The notes beneath the pieces were generated by a model. The model was not told the origin of the DNA. It made no database searches and was given only the letters and a program-made list of their open reading frames with translations. DNA of 64,000 bases from Nostoc sp. LEGE 06077 (lineage in GTDB: Bacteria; Cyanobacteriota; Cyanobacteriia; Cyanobacteriales; Nostocaceae): the NCBI RefSeq assembly GCF_015207705.1, contig NZ_JADEWI010000006.1:1-64000 (forward strand), read 5' to 3'. Positions 53,101-61,239 of the stretch are shown here, in pieces (positions within the stretch are counted from its first letter, which is position 1; the number at the start of each line of letters is the position of its first letter). Position numbers and translations under genes: made by a program.

Positions 53101-55101
53101 ATCAGGCTCGATAGTAATTGAGCGATCGCTCCCTGTTTTCCGTATAATATTTAGAGATTCTTGACGTGCCTTATCTTTCTGGCTGAGTACCCACCAGCAC
53201 TCTCCTGCTTGGAAATATGGACAATTTAAATCTGGAATTTTACTGTTATGGCAATTACAGTTACAACTAAAATTGGCACCAAAGAAATTAGGAAAAAGTA
53301 GCCGATTAAATGGTGGATATCGATACGCATATAGTGGAATGTACCTGATTTGCCTTTGGTCAAGAGGCGTTTTTTGCGATTTATATCTTTCTCTTTCTCT
53401 GCGTTGTTCTGGTTTTATTTTCTCTGCATCTTCCATCTGGTATAACCAGCGACCTGCAATGTCTAAAGACTGGACAAAGCCAAATGTGCGGTAGCGCTTT
53501 AGGTCTGAATCTGCGGATGGTTGCGGCATAGTGTGTAAGACGCACATTGCTGTTTGAATTAAAGTTGAAATTACAGCAGTATCTTCGTTATCCTCAGCCC
53601 GGACAAATACATAGCGTTCGGCACCAATTGTCTGCATTTCATTATCTTGAGGGTATACCCGTTTAATGCGAGGAGCAGGTATACCAGATAACTCCGACAG
53701 AAATTCAATTGGCTCTGAAATAGTGGCACTTAATCCTACAAATGCTAAATTGCTTTGTTCCTTGCGATGCTGCTTACCCAAACGAATCCTTGCCATTAAC
53801 CGTCGCAGGAGAAGCGCTACTTGAGTCCCAGCAGTTGAAGTTTGTAGGTGAATTTCATCTAACATCACAACTGAAGGCGCACAAAACTTATCATTACCAA
53901 ACAGGTATTGATATTTCGTGGATAACAGCCGTCGATGAAGTGATTCTGTCGTAGCGATGAGCAAATCAGGTGGATGCTTTGCCATGACATCCTCCCTGGC
54001 AAACTGGATAAACGGATATTGCTTGTCACAGATAGGACAAACCAAGGTTTGTGGGTTTGTGGGACGCACAAGTAATCGTTGTTTATCTGTTTTGCAAGCT
54101 TTACCATCTGTACCTACACAGTAAGCAAAAGGTGATAGATAACCTGCATATTCTTCGCTAAAAGTCCAGCCCCGTTGCTTAGAAAGTTTTTGTTGGCGAT
54201 CCGCAGTGATATCTTGGAAGTCTCGGATTTGATAAACTGCTGCACCACTTTCTACCCCAATTGTCAGTTGTGGAAGATTGTACTTTGCTAGGACTTGGTT
54301 GAGATAAAATAATACTTCAATAAAATCAGTAAGTTGATTTTCAGACAGTGCAACCCGTGGGTAAATGCAAATCGCTTTAACCCCTTCTCGACCTCGCAAG
54401 CAACGTTCCAGCACCATCTTAGCTAGTACGGGTAAAAAGAAGGCGTAGGTTTTACCGGCTCCTGTGCTAGCAGTAACTACAACACCTTTCTCGATACCTT
54501 CTTGTGCTTTTAACTCGATTGCTTCGAGAATTCTTTCTAAAGTTCGTTTTTGGAAGCCACTCATCTGGCGTAGCTTCGGGAGATAGGTGTCAATTACCTC
54601 TAAAATTAGGTTTGCTGTTCGCTGTTGCTCTGTATCACCACTAAGTAAAGGTGTCATGCAGCTTTGTACTGCTATGTTCCTTCGAGGTACGCGACGAGAA
54701 GCGACACTAAACTTAATATCTGACACTAAACGCTTGCTATTGCTGATGCGGTGCGCTACTTTGAGGTTGTTTTCTCGAACAATTCTTTGACGGAGTTTTG
54801 ATAGCAACCTTACAGTTTCTGCAATTCGACTGCGAAAAATCCAGCCATCAGGAGACTCTTCTTGGTTAAAGCGGATAATTTGCAAGTCATTTGCTAGTTG
54901 CTCTAAAGCTTTTCTGAGAGCTTCTGGTTTTTCTTGAGGAGTTAACTTGATGTCTTCGGAAGGTTGAAAATTATCAATTACTTCAACCCCTGCCATTGTT
55001 ATATCATAAATGCCATAGGCAACTTGTTCTGCTTCGCGTTGTTCAATGAAGGTCAGAACTTCATCAGCCAGGCGTTTAATGGTATCAGAGTCTAAGCTCA
55101 T
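50134..55101 (-). CDS. dpdJ: Very large DEAD/DEAH-type helicase, DpdJ/DrmA-like
   Basis: 1655 residues, soluble. Walker A ASTGAGKT at 211-218, motif Ia-like YPRVALSENQL, DEIH box 415-418, SAT motif near 455 (GLSATISEP) and motif VI near 705 (VQRKGRGGRKVGTRP). Between motifs I and II an inserted zinc-ribbon-like part carries C328, C336, C355 and C358 (CVGTDGKAC, CPICDK). The long C-terminal half has a second Cys cluster near 1490 (CRCNCSSC), as in DUF1998-related proteins. Such helicases act in Dpd and DISARM restriction. It starts a 3-gene unit with the PLD and TPR genes; the start ATG at 55101 follows the decayed small gene. Confidence 0.7.
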   Translation of the reverse strand: MSLDSDTIKRLADEVLTFIEQREAEQVAYGIYDITMAGVEVIDNFQPSEDIKLTPQEKPEALRKALEQLANDLQIIRFNQEESPDGWIFRSRIAETVRLLSKLRQRIVRENNLKVAHRISNSKRLVSDIKFSVASRRVPRRNIAVQSCMTPLLSGDTEQQRTANLILEVIDTYLPKLRQMSGFQKRTLERILEAIELKAQEGIEKGVVVTASTGAGKTYAFFLPVLAKMVLERCLRGREGVKAICIYPRVALSENQLTDFIEVLFYLNQVLAKYNLPQLTIGVESGAAVYQIRDFQDITADRQQKLSKQRGWTFSEEYAGYLSPFAYCVGTDGKACKTDKQRLLVRPTNPQTLVCPICDKQYPFIQFAREDVMAKHPPDLLIATTESLHRRLLSTKYQYLFGNDKFCAPSVVMLDEIHLQTSTAGTQVALLLRRLMARIRLGKQHRKEQSNLAFVGLSATISEPIEFLSELSGIPAPRIKRVYPQDNEMQTIGAERYVFVRAEDNEDTAVISTLIQTAMCVLHTMPQPSADSDLKRYRTFGFVQSLDIAGRWLYQMEDAEKIKPEQRRERERYKSQKTPLDQRQIRYIPLYAYRYPPFNRLLFPNFFGANFSCNCNCHNSKIPDLNCPYFQAGECWWVLSQKDKARQESLNIIRKTGSDRSITIEPDDDLIITTTALEVGYDDEALMCVLQYTAPANVASFVQRKGRGGRKVGTRPIVVTVLSPYKSTDLFLFRNEHILTDPTFQKLPLNSQNRYLQRIHGFYAFFDWLVYRASCAGIDLELDNLSRQGYEYLMEQSVDFGVLLEFKDYLQQTFAIPDDAIKQVLDDESEGFLCQIFYEGLMKGVNPQFERDNTQRINSKELRNLLSKHLPENLFSDINLPEVQVDYRPDNNNPNKKPNSESISLAVSETIPGNVTFRGGEGSTWIPPEISDGEPSRIAINQYYKISPLNYPPNTVNLPTRALKKVDISKKSTNFLNLYRPTAIKPKQFSRDYNSSFWWCNPETGELSESRTSENAAQDTQSLAHSCSANAISAVAIRPVRGDTPTPAYTLKPGHPSLVCDPLGQELIQRVVFHSDETANLNLLDVQRIILGSEYTIKFHNSPSEEIRGVVGFTADEESLSNCALGYQILTEGVCFDLNSDLLTKLQFSASTQKNLCYHAIHHAFVSVLTVEYQANYFAAEYLVNVLLTMADRWCGGEGGTPEGLRDWFTRGNNQFDRWLTEAINGIQQLSRKNQQAVYHLINSGNDYLSIFVNLYAEIHSGGLSYQQYLRDSFQYSLTQALKSVAQEVAGVEALNYVAAWTELHADFEGTAANRIWLYEIGMGGIGVMRATHDLLRNHADKFWTTLANKMTRCTTAQEEAFLRHLLAQPEPWLEGCATRVNEIIAAGKSSDRQNKIEQLMAQVRQQLGVPMRQAQLKAIFRVFIPDYTQKLGDIPLVNWRIFREINHEFLPECAEQLGRDPTFTEATALLYRKIVKARRDQQSPPYPELMRLLEIYEAEYSASDNEARKAFEAGVERRMLLNCRCNCSSCLDDRSGDIEAPGLSRHLLNRPLLTEWLNQVRTPQTLELDGTVSGTDISERMRTLLENGCQTIYLRVRSDNLASLCVTISYLTDAGIDTDIGMVYPMITDIQTIYPNNLKPNELPVIQVTVRPIK

Positions 55102-55179
55102 GGTTTTTGGACTGTAAGGTAGATGAACCTAATAAGCTAGAATTGGATAATTTCGCATCAGATGACAACGTTTTCGCTA

Positions 55180-55480
55180 GCGTCAACTTTTTTCCTGCCC
55201 ATATTTTTTAAACAGGCTAACCTGCGTTGTTCAGGAAGCTCATCATGTAGTAAATCTTGCCGATGGGGTTTTACCAATCTCCCATCAATCGGCTTAATGC
55301 CACATTTATGATGTCTTGTATGGTTAGGGTATCGTTAGTTTGGTGAAGAGCAAGCAATTACTCGAACGAATATCTGATTGTGTAAGACTGGGCATAAATT
55401 TTATCATTGCTGTATATCTGAATTCCAGCATAAATACACATACATAGTTTTTGCTACCATGTATGCTTGTATGCAAGATT
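55180..55480 (-). pseudogene. Frameshifted second copy of the small regulator and its promoter
   Basis: This stretch is collinear with 58890-59216: CCTGCGTTGTTCA, ATGATGTC/CGATGTC, ACTGGGCATAAATTT and TGCTACCATGTATGC are shared. On the minus strand the first frame (IKFMPSLTQSD...TKLTIP) stops where the intact gene goes on, while LTIQDIINVALSRL lies in another frame and matches SLQDIVNVALKRLI of the intact gene. The promoter part (55427-55477) is better kept than the coding part and lies before the large helicase gene, whose start is about 325 bp further on. It may still serve as its promoter. Confidence 0.75.
55427..55477. promoter_or_regulatory. Duplicated upstream box (copy A)
   Basis: Contains CCAGCATAAATACACA and ACCATGTATGCTTGTATGCA, nearly identical to 59167-59216. 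GTATGC is directly repeated. It lies upstream of the frameshifted gene copy and the large helicase gene. Confidence 0.6.
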
Positions 55481-55623
55481 ATAAGTAAACTGTTCGCATA
55501 ATAAAAAAAACAAGAAATCACTAATATTAGACTTGTAAAGAACTTATTGCAGTGATTACGCGAACGGTAAATGATTAGTTACAAGCTTTAAAATTAGATA
55601 AAAAATATTTTTTGAAATAGCAA

Positions 55624-56643
55624 TTATGGATATCTAAGCGTAATGCCACTACCACCATTTGGAGTAGTGCAATCCCAACGAAGGTCGCAAATAGCACAAT
55701 CTTTTTCACTTATAGTTCCTGTTACCGCAGGATTCCATTGGTCATTACAACGCGCTTGTTCAATCTGTATTACAGTTTGTGCAAACTCTTGTACTGCACT
55801 ATCAATCTCGCTCGGTATAATGCTGACTTCTAGCAAAGCATTAACCGGACGTTGAGTTGGACAAGTAGGTCCATCAAGCTCATTAAGAAAATATAAAATA
55901 GCTTTTCGAGGTAAAACACCATGCTTTAATTCATACAGCTTGGCATAAACTCGCATTTGAAATTCATAGTTTTCTAAGTCTTTTGGATTGACATTCAAAA
56001 AACTGCTGCCTTTATAGTCCCACATTTCGCAGTCGGCAGGGTTTCCGGTTGAACCCGGTGTATCAACTAAAAGGTCAACAACACCATGAAGAATATGGGT
56101 AATACGATCTGCTTGCAATCGATGTTCCGTATCTTTAACTCGTTGGTAAAGCGTCGGTCCTTCAAGGGTGTTGAAATATTGAAGCAATCGTACAGCTTTC
56201 AGTCGAATATCTTTAGTTATAGCTCTAATTCCTTGACTTTTTAATCCATTTTCAACTTCAATAAAATATTTGACAATCTGACTTGGTGGTGTCGGCTTTG
56301 CTGATTTTGTTCTTTCTGCTTCTCTAATATCATCAAAATAGTTAAGAATTTCTTCATCTTTTAAGATTCTTCCATTATCTGGTAAAGTCCCTGTTGTCGA
56401 AGGGTCAAATTTTCCATGAAAATGGGTATGGCAGCGATCTAAAACTTGATGAAGGATAGTACCAAAGTAAGCCTGCGTTTGATAAGCAGGCGCATATTTA
56501 TAGACATTAAAAGCCCCATACTGACGAGCGCATCGTCTAAATGCAACTATATCTTGAGTAACGCTATAACGACGTTTTATATTTATTGTTTTAGATAAAG
56601 AGATTGAAAAACCTTGAAAAGGCTTTCGCCTATTTATAGTCAT
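55624..56643 (-). CDS. PD-(D/E)XK nuclease with Fe-S cluster, Cas4/AddB-like
   Basis: 339 residues. C38 (FRRCARQYG) and the C-terminal C316, C319, C325 (DCAICDLRWDC) form the 4Fe-4S set of Cas4 and AddB nucleases. Catalytic residues: H65 (GTILHQVLD), D190 (GVVDLLVD), D209-Y-K211 (MWDYKGSS) and the QxxxY-like FQMRVYAKL. All parts of the family are present. The start lies 11 bp after the UvrD-like gene, so the two are likely partners, as AddA and AddB are. Expected to degrade or trim single-stranded DNA ends. Confidence 0.8.
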   Translation of the reverse strand: MTINRRKPFQGFSISLSKTINIKRRYSVTQDIVAFRRCARQYGAFNVYKYAPAYQTQAYFGTILHQVLDRCHTHFHGKFDPSTTGTLPDNGRILKDEEILNYFDDIREAERTKSAKPTPPSQIVKYFIEVENGLKSQGIRAITKDIRLKAVRLLQYFNTLEGPTLYQRVKDTEHRLQADRITHILHGVVDLLVDTPGSTGNPADCEMWDYKGSSFLNVNPKDLENYEFQMRVYAKLYELKHGVLPRKAILYFLNELDGPTCPTQRPVNALLEVSIIPSEIDSAVQEFAQTVIQIEQARCNDQWNPAVTGTISEKDCAICDLRWDCTTPNGGSGITLRYP

Positions 56644-56654
56644 AAATTTTTCCT

Positions 56655-58868
56655 CTATATTGTAATAGCAAATATATTTCGCTGAAATTCCACATGATTA
56701 CGATTGGGTACGGCAATATGATTTTTAATCTGGTCTTGCGTACCAACTAGAATCAAACCGTATTGTGCACGTGAATAAGCTACATAAAGTAAACGGATAT
56801 CATCTTCTATTGCTAAATCTTCTGGTTGTCTAGTAACTCTTAGATAGAGAACTTGTCGAAAAGGAGCTAAGGTTTGCTCAAGCATTTGTGCTGCTCCGAC
56901 TTTTCCCTCTTGACCTAGTTTTGTAACAACAAATACAAAAGGAAACTCTAACCCCTTTGACTGGTGAATTGTCATAATAGGTAAAGAGCCTTGAGGAACA
57001 ATAACGTCCTCATCTTCATCATCATCAATTCCTGCTTCAATTAAATAGCTAACAAACATTGTATAAAACTGATTTAGGAAACTATCATCAATATCAGTTC
57101 CAGCAGTATTAGCTCGTAAAATATCTAAATTGAAGCTATTATAACCTTCAAAAAGGCGAGTTACCTTGGAAAGACGTAAATTTCTTTCGGGGTTTTGTTT
57201 CCATATAGAAAAAGGTTCTCGTGAAAGAATACGATAAATAATTTCTAGTAAATTGAGTCCGAGGGAACTACCAGTATATTTTGCACATATTTGCGGTAAA
57301 TCTGCATTACTACGGGTTAAGTAATCATTTAACTGATTTGTTGCTGCTACACTATGGTTATTTCTAACCTTGTTTAGAGTATCAAGCCATCGCTGAACTG
57401 TCTCTACCCAGCCAAGAGGTTTTCCTTGCGGGTCTGTTTTAGATTGAAAAGTATAGTTTCGGTCAATAACTTGGACTAACGCTCCAAGTAAAGTTTGAAC
57501 TTCTTCACTTTCCATGAAAGATTTTGATCGGGGATTATATATAGGAATTCCACGTTGCTGGAATGCTTCAATAAAGGGACCAGCATTTCGTGCAGAATCT
57601 TTTGCACTTCGTAGCAGCAAAACGCACTGACTTAAGTCAGAAATAATTTTATCTCCTATTAAATGATTAGTTATAAATTCAGCAACTAAATTAGCTAAGT
57701 TCCCTACTCTCTTTGTTTGAATCCAAGAAACAGCAGGATATGCACCCGTAATAGATGAAGCAGGCTTAACTAAAGCCTTTCCAGGAGCGCGGACTCCTGG
57801 AACTGTCATTTCTGGAAATGAGGTGATGTAGTGATTGAAGAATTGGACAATATCAGGATGGGAACGGTAGTTCTTATCAAGCTGAATTGGATGAGGAGAT
57901 TTATTAAATTTAGCCAAACAAGCTTTGTCAAAATTCACCATACAGGTTACATTCCCACCACGGAAACGATACAAAGCTTGATCGTCGTCACCAACTACTG
58001 TAATGTTGTGTGGTTCTTGATGAGCTAGAGCCAAGTAAATTTGTTCCTGAATTGGGTTAGTATCTTGATATTCATCTACTAATACATATTGCAAAGGAGG
58101 GTTCTGACCGCTTCCTTGCAAAAACTGTTGGCCTATAGGAGAAGTGATAAACTCAAGAAAACGAGCTTGAAGATGAGCAAAATCACAACGATAATAGTTC
58201 TCTAGCTGCTGAACATATTGTTGATAAAAATCTGCCAAAGTTGCCCAATGTCCACCAGCCGTGTGCATTGCTTGTATATCAATACAGTCTTCTACGATGT
58301 GGTTAAAAAGTGTAACTGCTGCTTTAGCTCGCTTCCATTTGTTAGGAGGATAGTTGAGATTACGCCAATCGCGCACAGTGTAGTTAAAATTCTGCCAGAA
58401 AGCTAAGTCTTGGTGATTTGAAATTGAAGCATAGCGGTAAGTAAATAAGTCCTGTTCTACCTGATCTAGAAGGCGAACATTTTGATAATTTGGATATCGG
58501 TATTCTTGGAGAATATCATTACACAAGCTATGCAATGTTCCAATTCTTATGTCAGCTAAATCTACATTTTTCAGGTTAGGATCTGTCTTTTGTAGTGCTG
58601 CTAAGTAAGTCGCCAAGCGATCTTCAAGATTATGTGCTGCTTTATCAGTAAAAGTAGTTAAAAATATAGAGCGTGGCTGAATACCATCCACACAGAGCAA
58701 TTTTAGTGTTCGTGTTACCAGTACCTCACTTTTGCCCGAACCAGGCCCAGCCAGAAGCCACAAACAACCGTTGCCATACTCTACAGCTTCTTTTTGTTTC
58801 TGATCAAGGTCGTAACCACGAGCTGATGGTTGGGCAAGACATTTGTGGAAAGTATCCAAATTAATCAT
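56655..58868 (-). CDS. UvrD/PcrA-like superfamily 1 helicase
   Basis: 737 residues. Q motif LDQKQKEAV at 21-29, Walker A AGPGSGKS at 40-47, motif II VLVDEYQDTNP near 265, motif III VVGDDDQALYRFRGG, motif IV-V MTIHQSKGLEFPFVFVV and motif VI LLYVAYSRAQYGLILVG. The enzyme moves along single-stranded DNA in the 3'-5' direction by analogy. It lies 12 bp after the small regulator gene and 11 bp before the Cas4-like nuclease, giving a helicase-nuclease module in the cluster. It lacks a fused nuclease domain as in AddA. Confidence 0.88.
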   Translation of the reverse strand: MINLDTFHKCLAQPSARGYDLDQKQKEAVEYGNGCLWLLAGPGSGKSEVLVTRTLKLLCVDGIQPRSIFLTTFTDKAAHNLEDRLATYLAALQKTDPNLKNVDLADIRIGTLHSLCNDILQEYRYPNYQNVRLLDQVEQDLFTYRYASISNHQDLAFWQNFNYTVRDWRNLNYPPNKWKRAKAAVTLFNHIVEDCIDIQAMHTAGGHWATLADFYQQYVQQLENYYRCDFAHLQARFLEFITSPIGQQFLQGSGQNPPLQYVLVDEYQDTNPIQEQIYLALAHQEPHNITVVGDDDQALYRFRGGNVTCMVNFDKACLAKFNKSPHPIQLDKNYRSHPDIVQFFNHYITSFPEMTVPGVRAPGKALVKPASSITGAYPAVSWIQTKRVGNLANLVAEFITNHLIGDKIISDLSQCVLLLRSAKDSARNAGPFIEAFQQRGIPIYNPRSKSFMESEEVQTLLGALVQVIDRNYTFQSKTDPQGKPLGWVETVQRWLDTLNKVRNNHSVAATNQLNDYLTRSNADLPQICAKYTGSSLGLNLLEIIYRILSREPFSIWKQNPERNLRLSKVTRLFEGYNSFNLDILRANTAGTDIDDSFLNQFYTMFVSYLIEAGIDDDEDEDVIVPQGSLPIMTIHQSKGLEFPFVFVVTKLGQEGKVGAAQMLEQTLAPFRQVLYLRVTRQPEDLAIEDDIRLLYVAYSRAQYGLILVGTQDQIKNHIAVPNRNHVEFQRNIFAITI

Positions 58869-58880
58869 TTTGCACCCTTA

Positions 58881-59162
58881 TTAGCTGTCTTCACTTTTTC
58901 TCCGACCCATATTTGAACGGGCAGCCCTGCGTTGTTCAAGAAGTTCGTTACGTAGCAAATTTTGCTTTTCATCGTCTTGCCAATCGCTAATCAGTCGCTT
59001 CAGTGCTACGTTTACGATGTCTTGTAAACTTGGGGCATCGCTAGTTCGATTTGGAGCAAGCATTTGCTCACATGAGTGTCTAATTGTGTACAACTGGGCA
59101 TAAATTTCATCTGGAATCCGTGCTTGGTGAGGCAATGGTTTTACCGCAGCTACATATCTCAC
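58881..59162 (-). CDS. Small ribbon-helix-helix-like protein of the Dpd-like cluster
   Basis: 93 residues, starting with GTG at 59162. The sequence ARIPDEIYAQLYTIRHSCEQ followed by APSLQDIVNVALKRLISDW has the form of a ribbon-helix-helix (CopG/Arc type) or similar dimer domain, and the C-terminus is basic (NELLEQRRAARSNMGRRK). It is probably a DNA-binding regulator of this operon: a GTATGC-type box lies directly upstream, and the same box occurs with a degenerate copy of the gene near 55450. It begins the minus-strand operon UvrD-Cas4-like. Domain assignment is tentative. Confidence 0.6.
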   Translation of the reverse strand: MRYVAAVKPLPHQARIPDEIYAQLYTIRHSCEQMLAPNRTSDAPSLQDIVNVALKRLISDWQDDEKQNLLRNELLEQRRAARSNMGRRKSEDS

Positions 59163-59166
59163 CCCA

Positions 59167-59216
59167 GCATAAATACACAGACATAATTTCTGCTACCATG
59201 TATGCTTGTATGCAAG
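59167..59216. promoter_or_regulatory. Divergent promoter box (copy B) with GCTTG-TATG-CAAGC palindrome
   Basis: The 94-bp gap between the divergent small regulator and DGQHR genes contains CATGTATGCTTGTATGCAAG, with a direct repeat of GTATGC and the palindrome GCTTGTATGCAAGC at 59204-59217. Conservation with copy A despite coding decay suggests an operator for both directions. Confidence 0.6.
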
Positions 59217-59256
59217 CTTAGAAAAAATCCAGTTAACCTACAGGAAAAGCAAAGTA

Positions 59257-60354
59257 ATGTTTGAATTGGTTATCAAAGGCGTGCCTGTACAACGCGGTCA
59301 GGCGTGCGAGCATATGAGTTATGTCGCCAGTATCACATTTGGAGATGTTGCACGATTGCTGAATGACGGTCATCTATATATACCGAATATCCCAGATTTA
59401 CCGGACTTTGCTCAACGCAAACTTAACGTGACACGAGTCAAGGCGATCGCTCGATATATCCTAGAGACTTACCAAGATGGAACTACATTTTTTCCACCGA
59501 TTTGCGTTAATGTTCAGCCGTCGCCAACTTACAGAGACGGTAATATCTACCTCCCTTACCATTCGGTTAGTTTGCGCTTAACAGACGGTCAGCATCGATG
59601 CTATGGCATTCGCCAAGCATTGCAAGATATCCAGGAGCAAGAGTCGGAGTATGCCATCATCCTTTCACAATTAGAAATTGGCGTGTTGATATATGCAGGA
59701 CTGTCATTAGAAGAGGAACGCCAAGCTTTCCGCGACCAAAACCTATTAGTTCAACGACCAAGTGTGTCGCTATCCCATGCTTTTGACAAGCGATCGCCCA
59801 CGGTTTTAATCGCCAAAGACTTGATCTGCCGAGTTCCTCAGTTTCGTGACAATGTGGAGACAGTGGAAAACGGCTTGGGTAAGCACAATCCCAAGCTATT
59901 AACTTTATCAACCTTGGTCACTGCTACTCAGCATATGTTTCCTCATTTAAAATCTCAAACTGATTTGGAACCTCTAATTGATTGGGCAACAACATTCTGG
60001 GCGGCGACCGCAAACATTATTCCTAACAATCCTTGGAGGATTATGAATAAACAAGAACGTGCTACCCAAAGACAGGAGTCATTAGCCGTGAGCGCTACCA
60101 TCTTTCAAGCACTCGGTATGTTAGCTCACGATTTATACCAAGAGGGTGTTTCAGCAGAGAAGCTTCTCCAATGGTTAAGTAGACTGCAAGAAATAGACTG
60201 GAAACGCAATAATCAACTATGGCAAGACCGAGGTGTTACACAAGTTGGAAGTCAGGGAGAAGCTATTATTTCAAATACTAAAACTACTATCAGTGCTTGT
60301 CATCGACTTTTACGAGAATTTGTAGGTGTTACACCCGTAAGTGGCGTTATCTAA
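59257..60354 (+). CDS. dpdB: DGQHR-domain protein, DpdB/DndB-like
   Basis: 365 residues from the ATG at 59257 (AGGA ribosome site upstream); an in-frame TTG at 59206 lies in the operator. The family motif is LTDGQHRCYGIR near 115-126, preceded by the ParB-like YIPNIPDLP and followed by IGVLIYAGLSLEEERQAFRD. DGQHR proteins occur as DndB in phosphorothioate systems and as DpdB in deazaguanine DNA modification, where it works with DpdA. It is on the plus strand, divergent from the helicase operon and convergent (4-bp overlap) with the compact TGT-like gene. The link with DpdA is by context. Confidence 0.75.
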   Translation: MFELVIKGVPVQRGQACEHMSYVASITFGDVARLLNDGHLYIPNIPDLPDFAQRKLNVTRVKAIARYILETYQDGTTFFPPICVNVQPSPTYRDGNIYLPYHSVSLRLTDGQHRCYGIRQALQDIQEQESEYAIILSQLEIGVLIYAGLSLEEERQAFRDQNLLVQRPSVSLSHAFDKRSPTVLIAKDLICRVPQFRDNVETVENGLGKHNPKLLTLSTLVTATQHMFPHLKSQTDLEPLIDWATTFWAATANIIPNNPWRIMNKQERATQRQESLAVSATIFQALGMLAHDLYQEGVSAEKLLQWLSRLQEIDWKRNNQLWQDRGVTQVGSQGEAIISNTKTTISACHRLLREFVGVTPVSGVI

Positions 60355-61190
60355 ATGGCTGCTAATTCTAAAACTTCTTGGAAGGCATTGCGATCGCGAA
60401 ATTTATTGTCATATTTCTCATTCCACCACAACCAACCAGTAGAATCTGCCCAGACATTGTGCTTTTTCAATACTTCTGCACGGGTTAACGCTAGTCCCCC
60501 TAAAACAAATTCCGGTCGGCTCCAAGCCAGAAGTTCATCTAATTCCTGTGTGGACAAACCAAATTTTAAGCCTGTAGTTCTAGTTTTATCAACTTTTAAT
60601 AATCCTCCCAAAGCAATGTAATCATAACCAATATCACGATAAGCACTGATCAAAGAAGCTAAGAAACTTTTGGGTGAATAATAATGGGGAGGAAAAGAAT
60701 TTAATTGAGGAACTAAATTTTGTTGCCAATTATAAATTGAATACCCTACTTGAACAACACCAATCAAACTATAGTTTCTTGGCTTCTCCCAATACTCTTG
60801 CCAGGTTAGTCTAGCTAAATACAGTGATAGTAATGGTTCTCCAAAAATATCTTGTGTAAAAACAAAATCAGGTGAAAATTGATCACACCGTTCTAGATAC
60901 TCTCTAACTTTACGTCGCAAATGCTCTTCAGAAGCCAATTTTCGTTTACGCACCCAACGGTCATCAAAATACTCAGAATGCATTTCATAATACCAGGGGC
61001 AATCTTGATTAGCAAAAACGCCACTATCTATAAAAAAAAGTTTTCCCAAATTCCGAATATTTGTCAGTAGACTTTTATTGGAAGAAATCGGTGTGAGAAT
61101 CCCATAATTTCCTTCTAAATTCTTTATTCTATTGAATAAACCTAACCAGTCTACTGAAAAAACTGGGAGAAAATTATGTTCTAAATTCAT
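60351..61190 (-). CDS. Compact TGT-like (DpdA family) protein without zinc site
   Basis: 279 residues. Parts that match the TIM barrel of tRNA-guanine transglycosylase: FFIDSGVFAN with D55 (TGT catalytic DSGGFQ), PDFVFTQDIFGEPL, LIGVVQVGYS, YDYIALGGLLK and LGGLALTRAEVLKKHNVWAD with D249 (TGT nucleophile region). The C-x-C-x2-C...H zinc site of TGT is lacking and the protein is shorter than the 370-380 residues of TGT. It begins 49 bp after the stop of the larger DpdA-like gene, so the two may be cotranscribed and may act together in base exchange. Confidence 0.65.
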   Translation of the reverse strand: MNLEHNFLPVFSVDWLGLFNRIKNLEGNYGILTPISSNKSLLTNIRNLGKLFFIDSGVFANQDCPWYYEMHSEYFDDRWVRKRKLASEEHLRRKVREYLERCDQFSPDFVFTQDIFGEPLLSLYLARLTWQEYWEKPRNYSLIGVVQVGYSIYNWQQNLVPQLNSFPPHYYSPKSFLASLISAYRDIGYDYIALGGLLKVDKTRTTGLKFGLSTQELDELLAWSRPEFVLGGLALTRAEVLKKHNVWADSTGWLWWNEKYDNKFRDRNAFQEVLELAAI

Positions 61191-61239
61191 ATTGGTATTT
61201 ATCTTAAAATCATAAAGTTGATTTGAGCATCACTCTATA

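Noticed and set aside
47425-55101. Interpretation of the helicase-PLD genes as a DISARM system alone
   Set aside because: DISARM needs a DNA methyltransferase and a separate DrmB; none is present, while DpdA- and DpdB-like genes are close by.
55324-55521. 65-codon minus-strand frame taken as a gene
   Set aside because: It is the first half of the frameshifted copy of the 93-aa regulator and its start lies in the former promoter.
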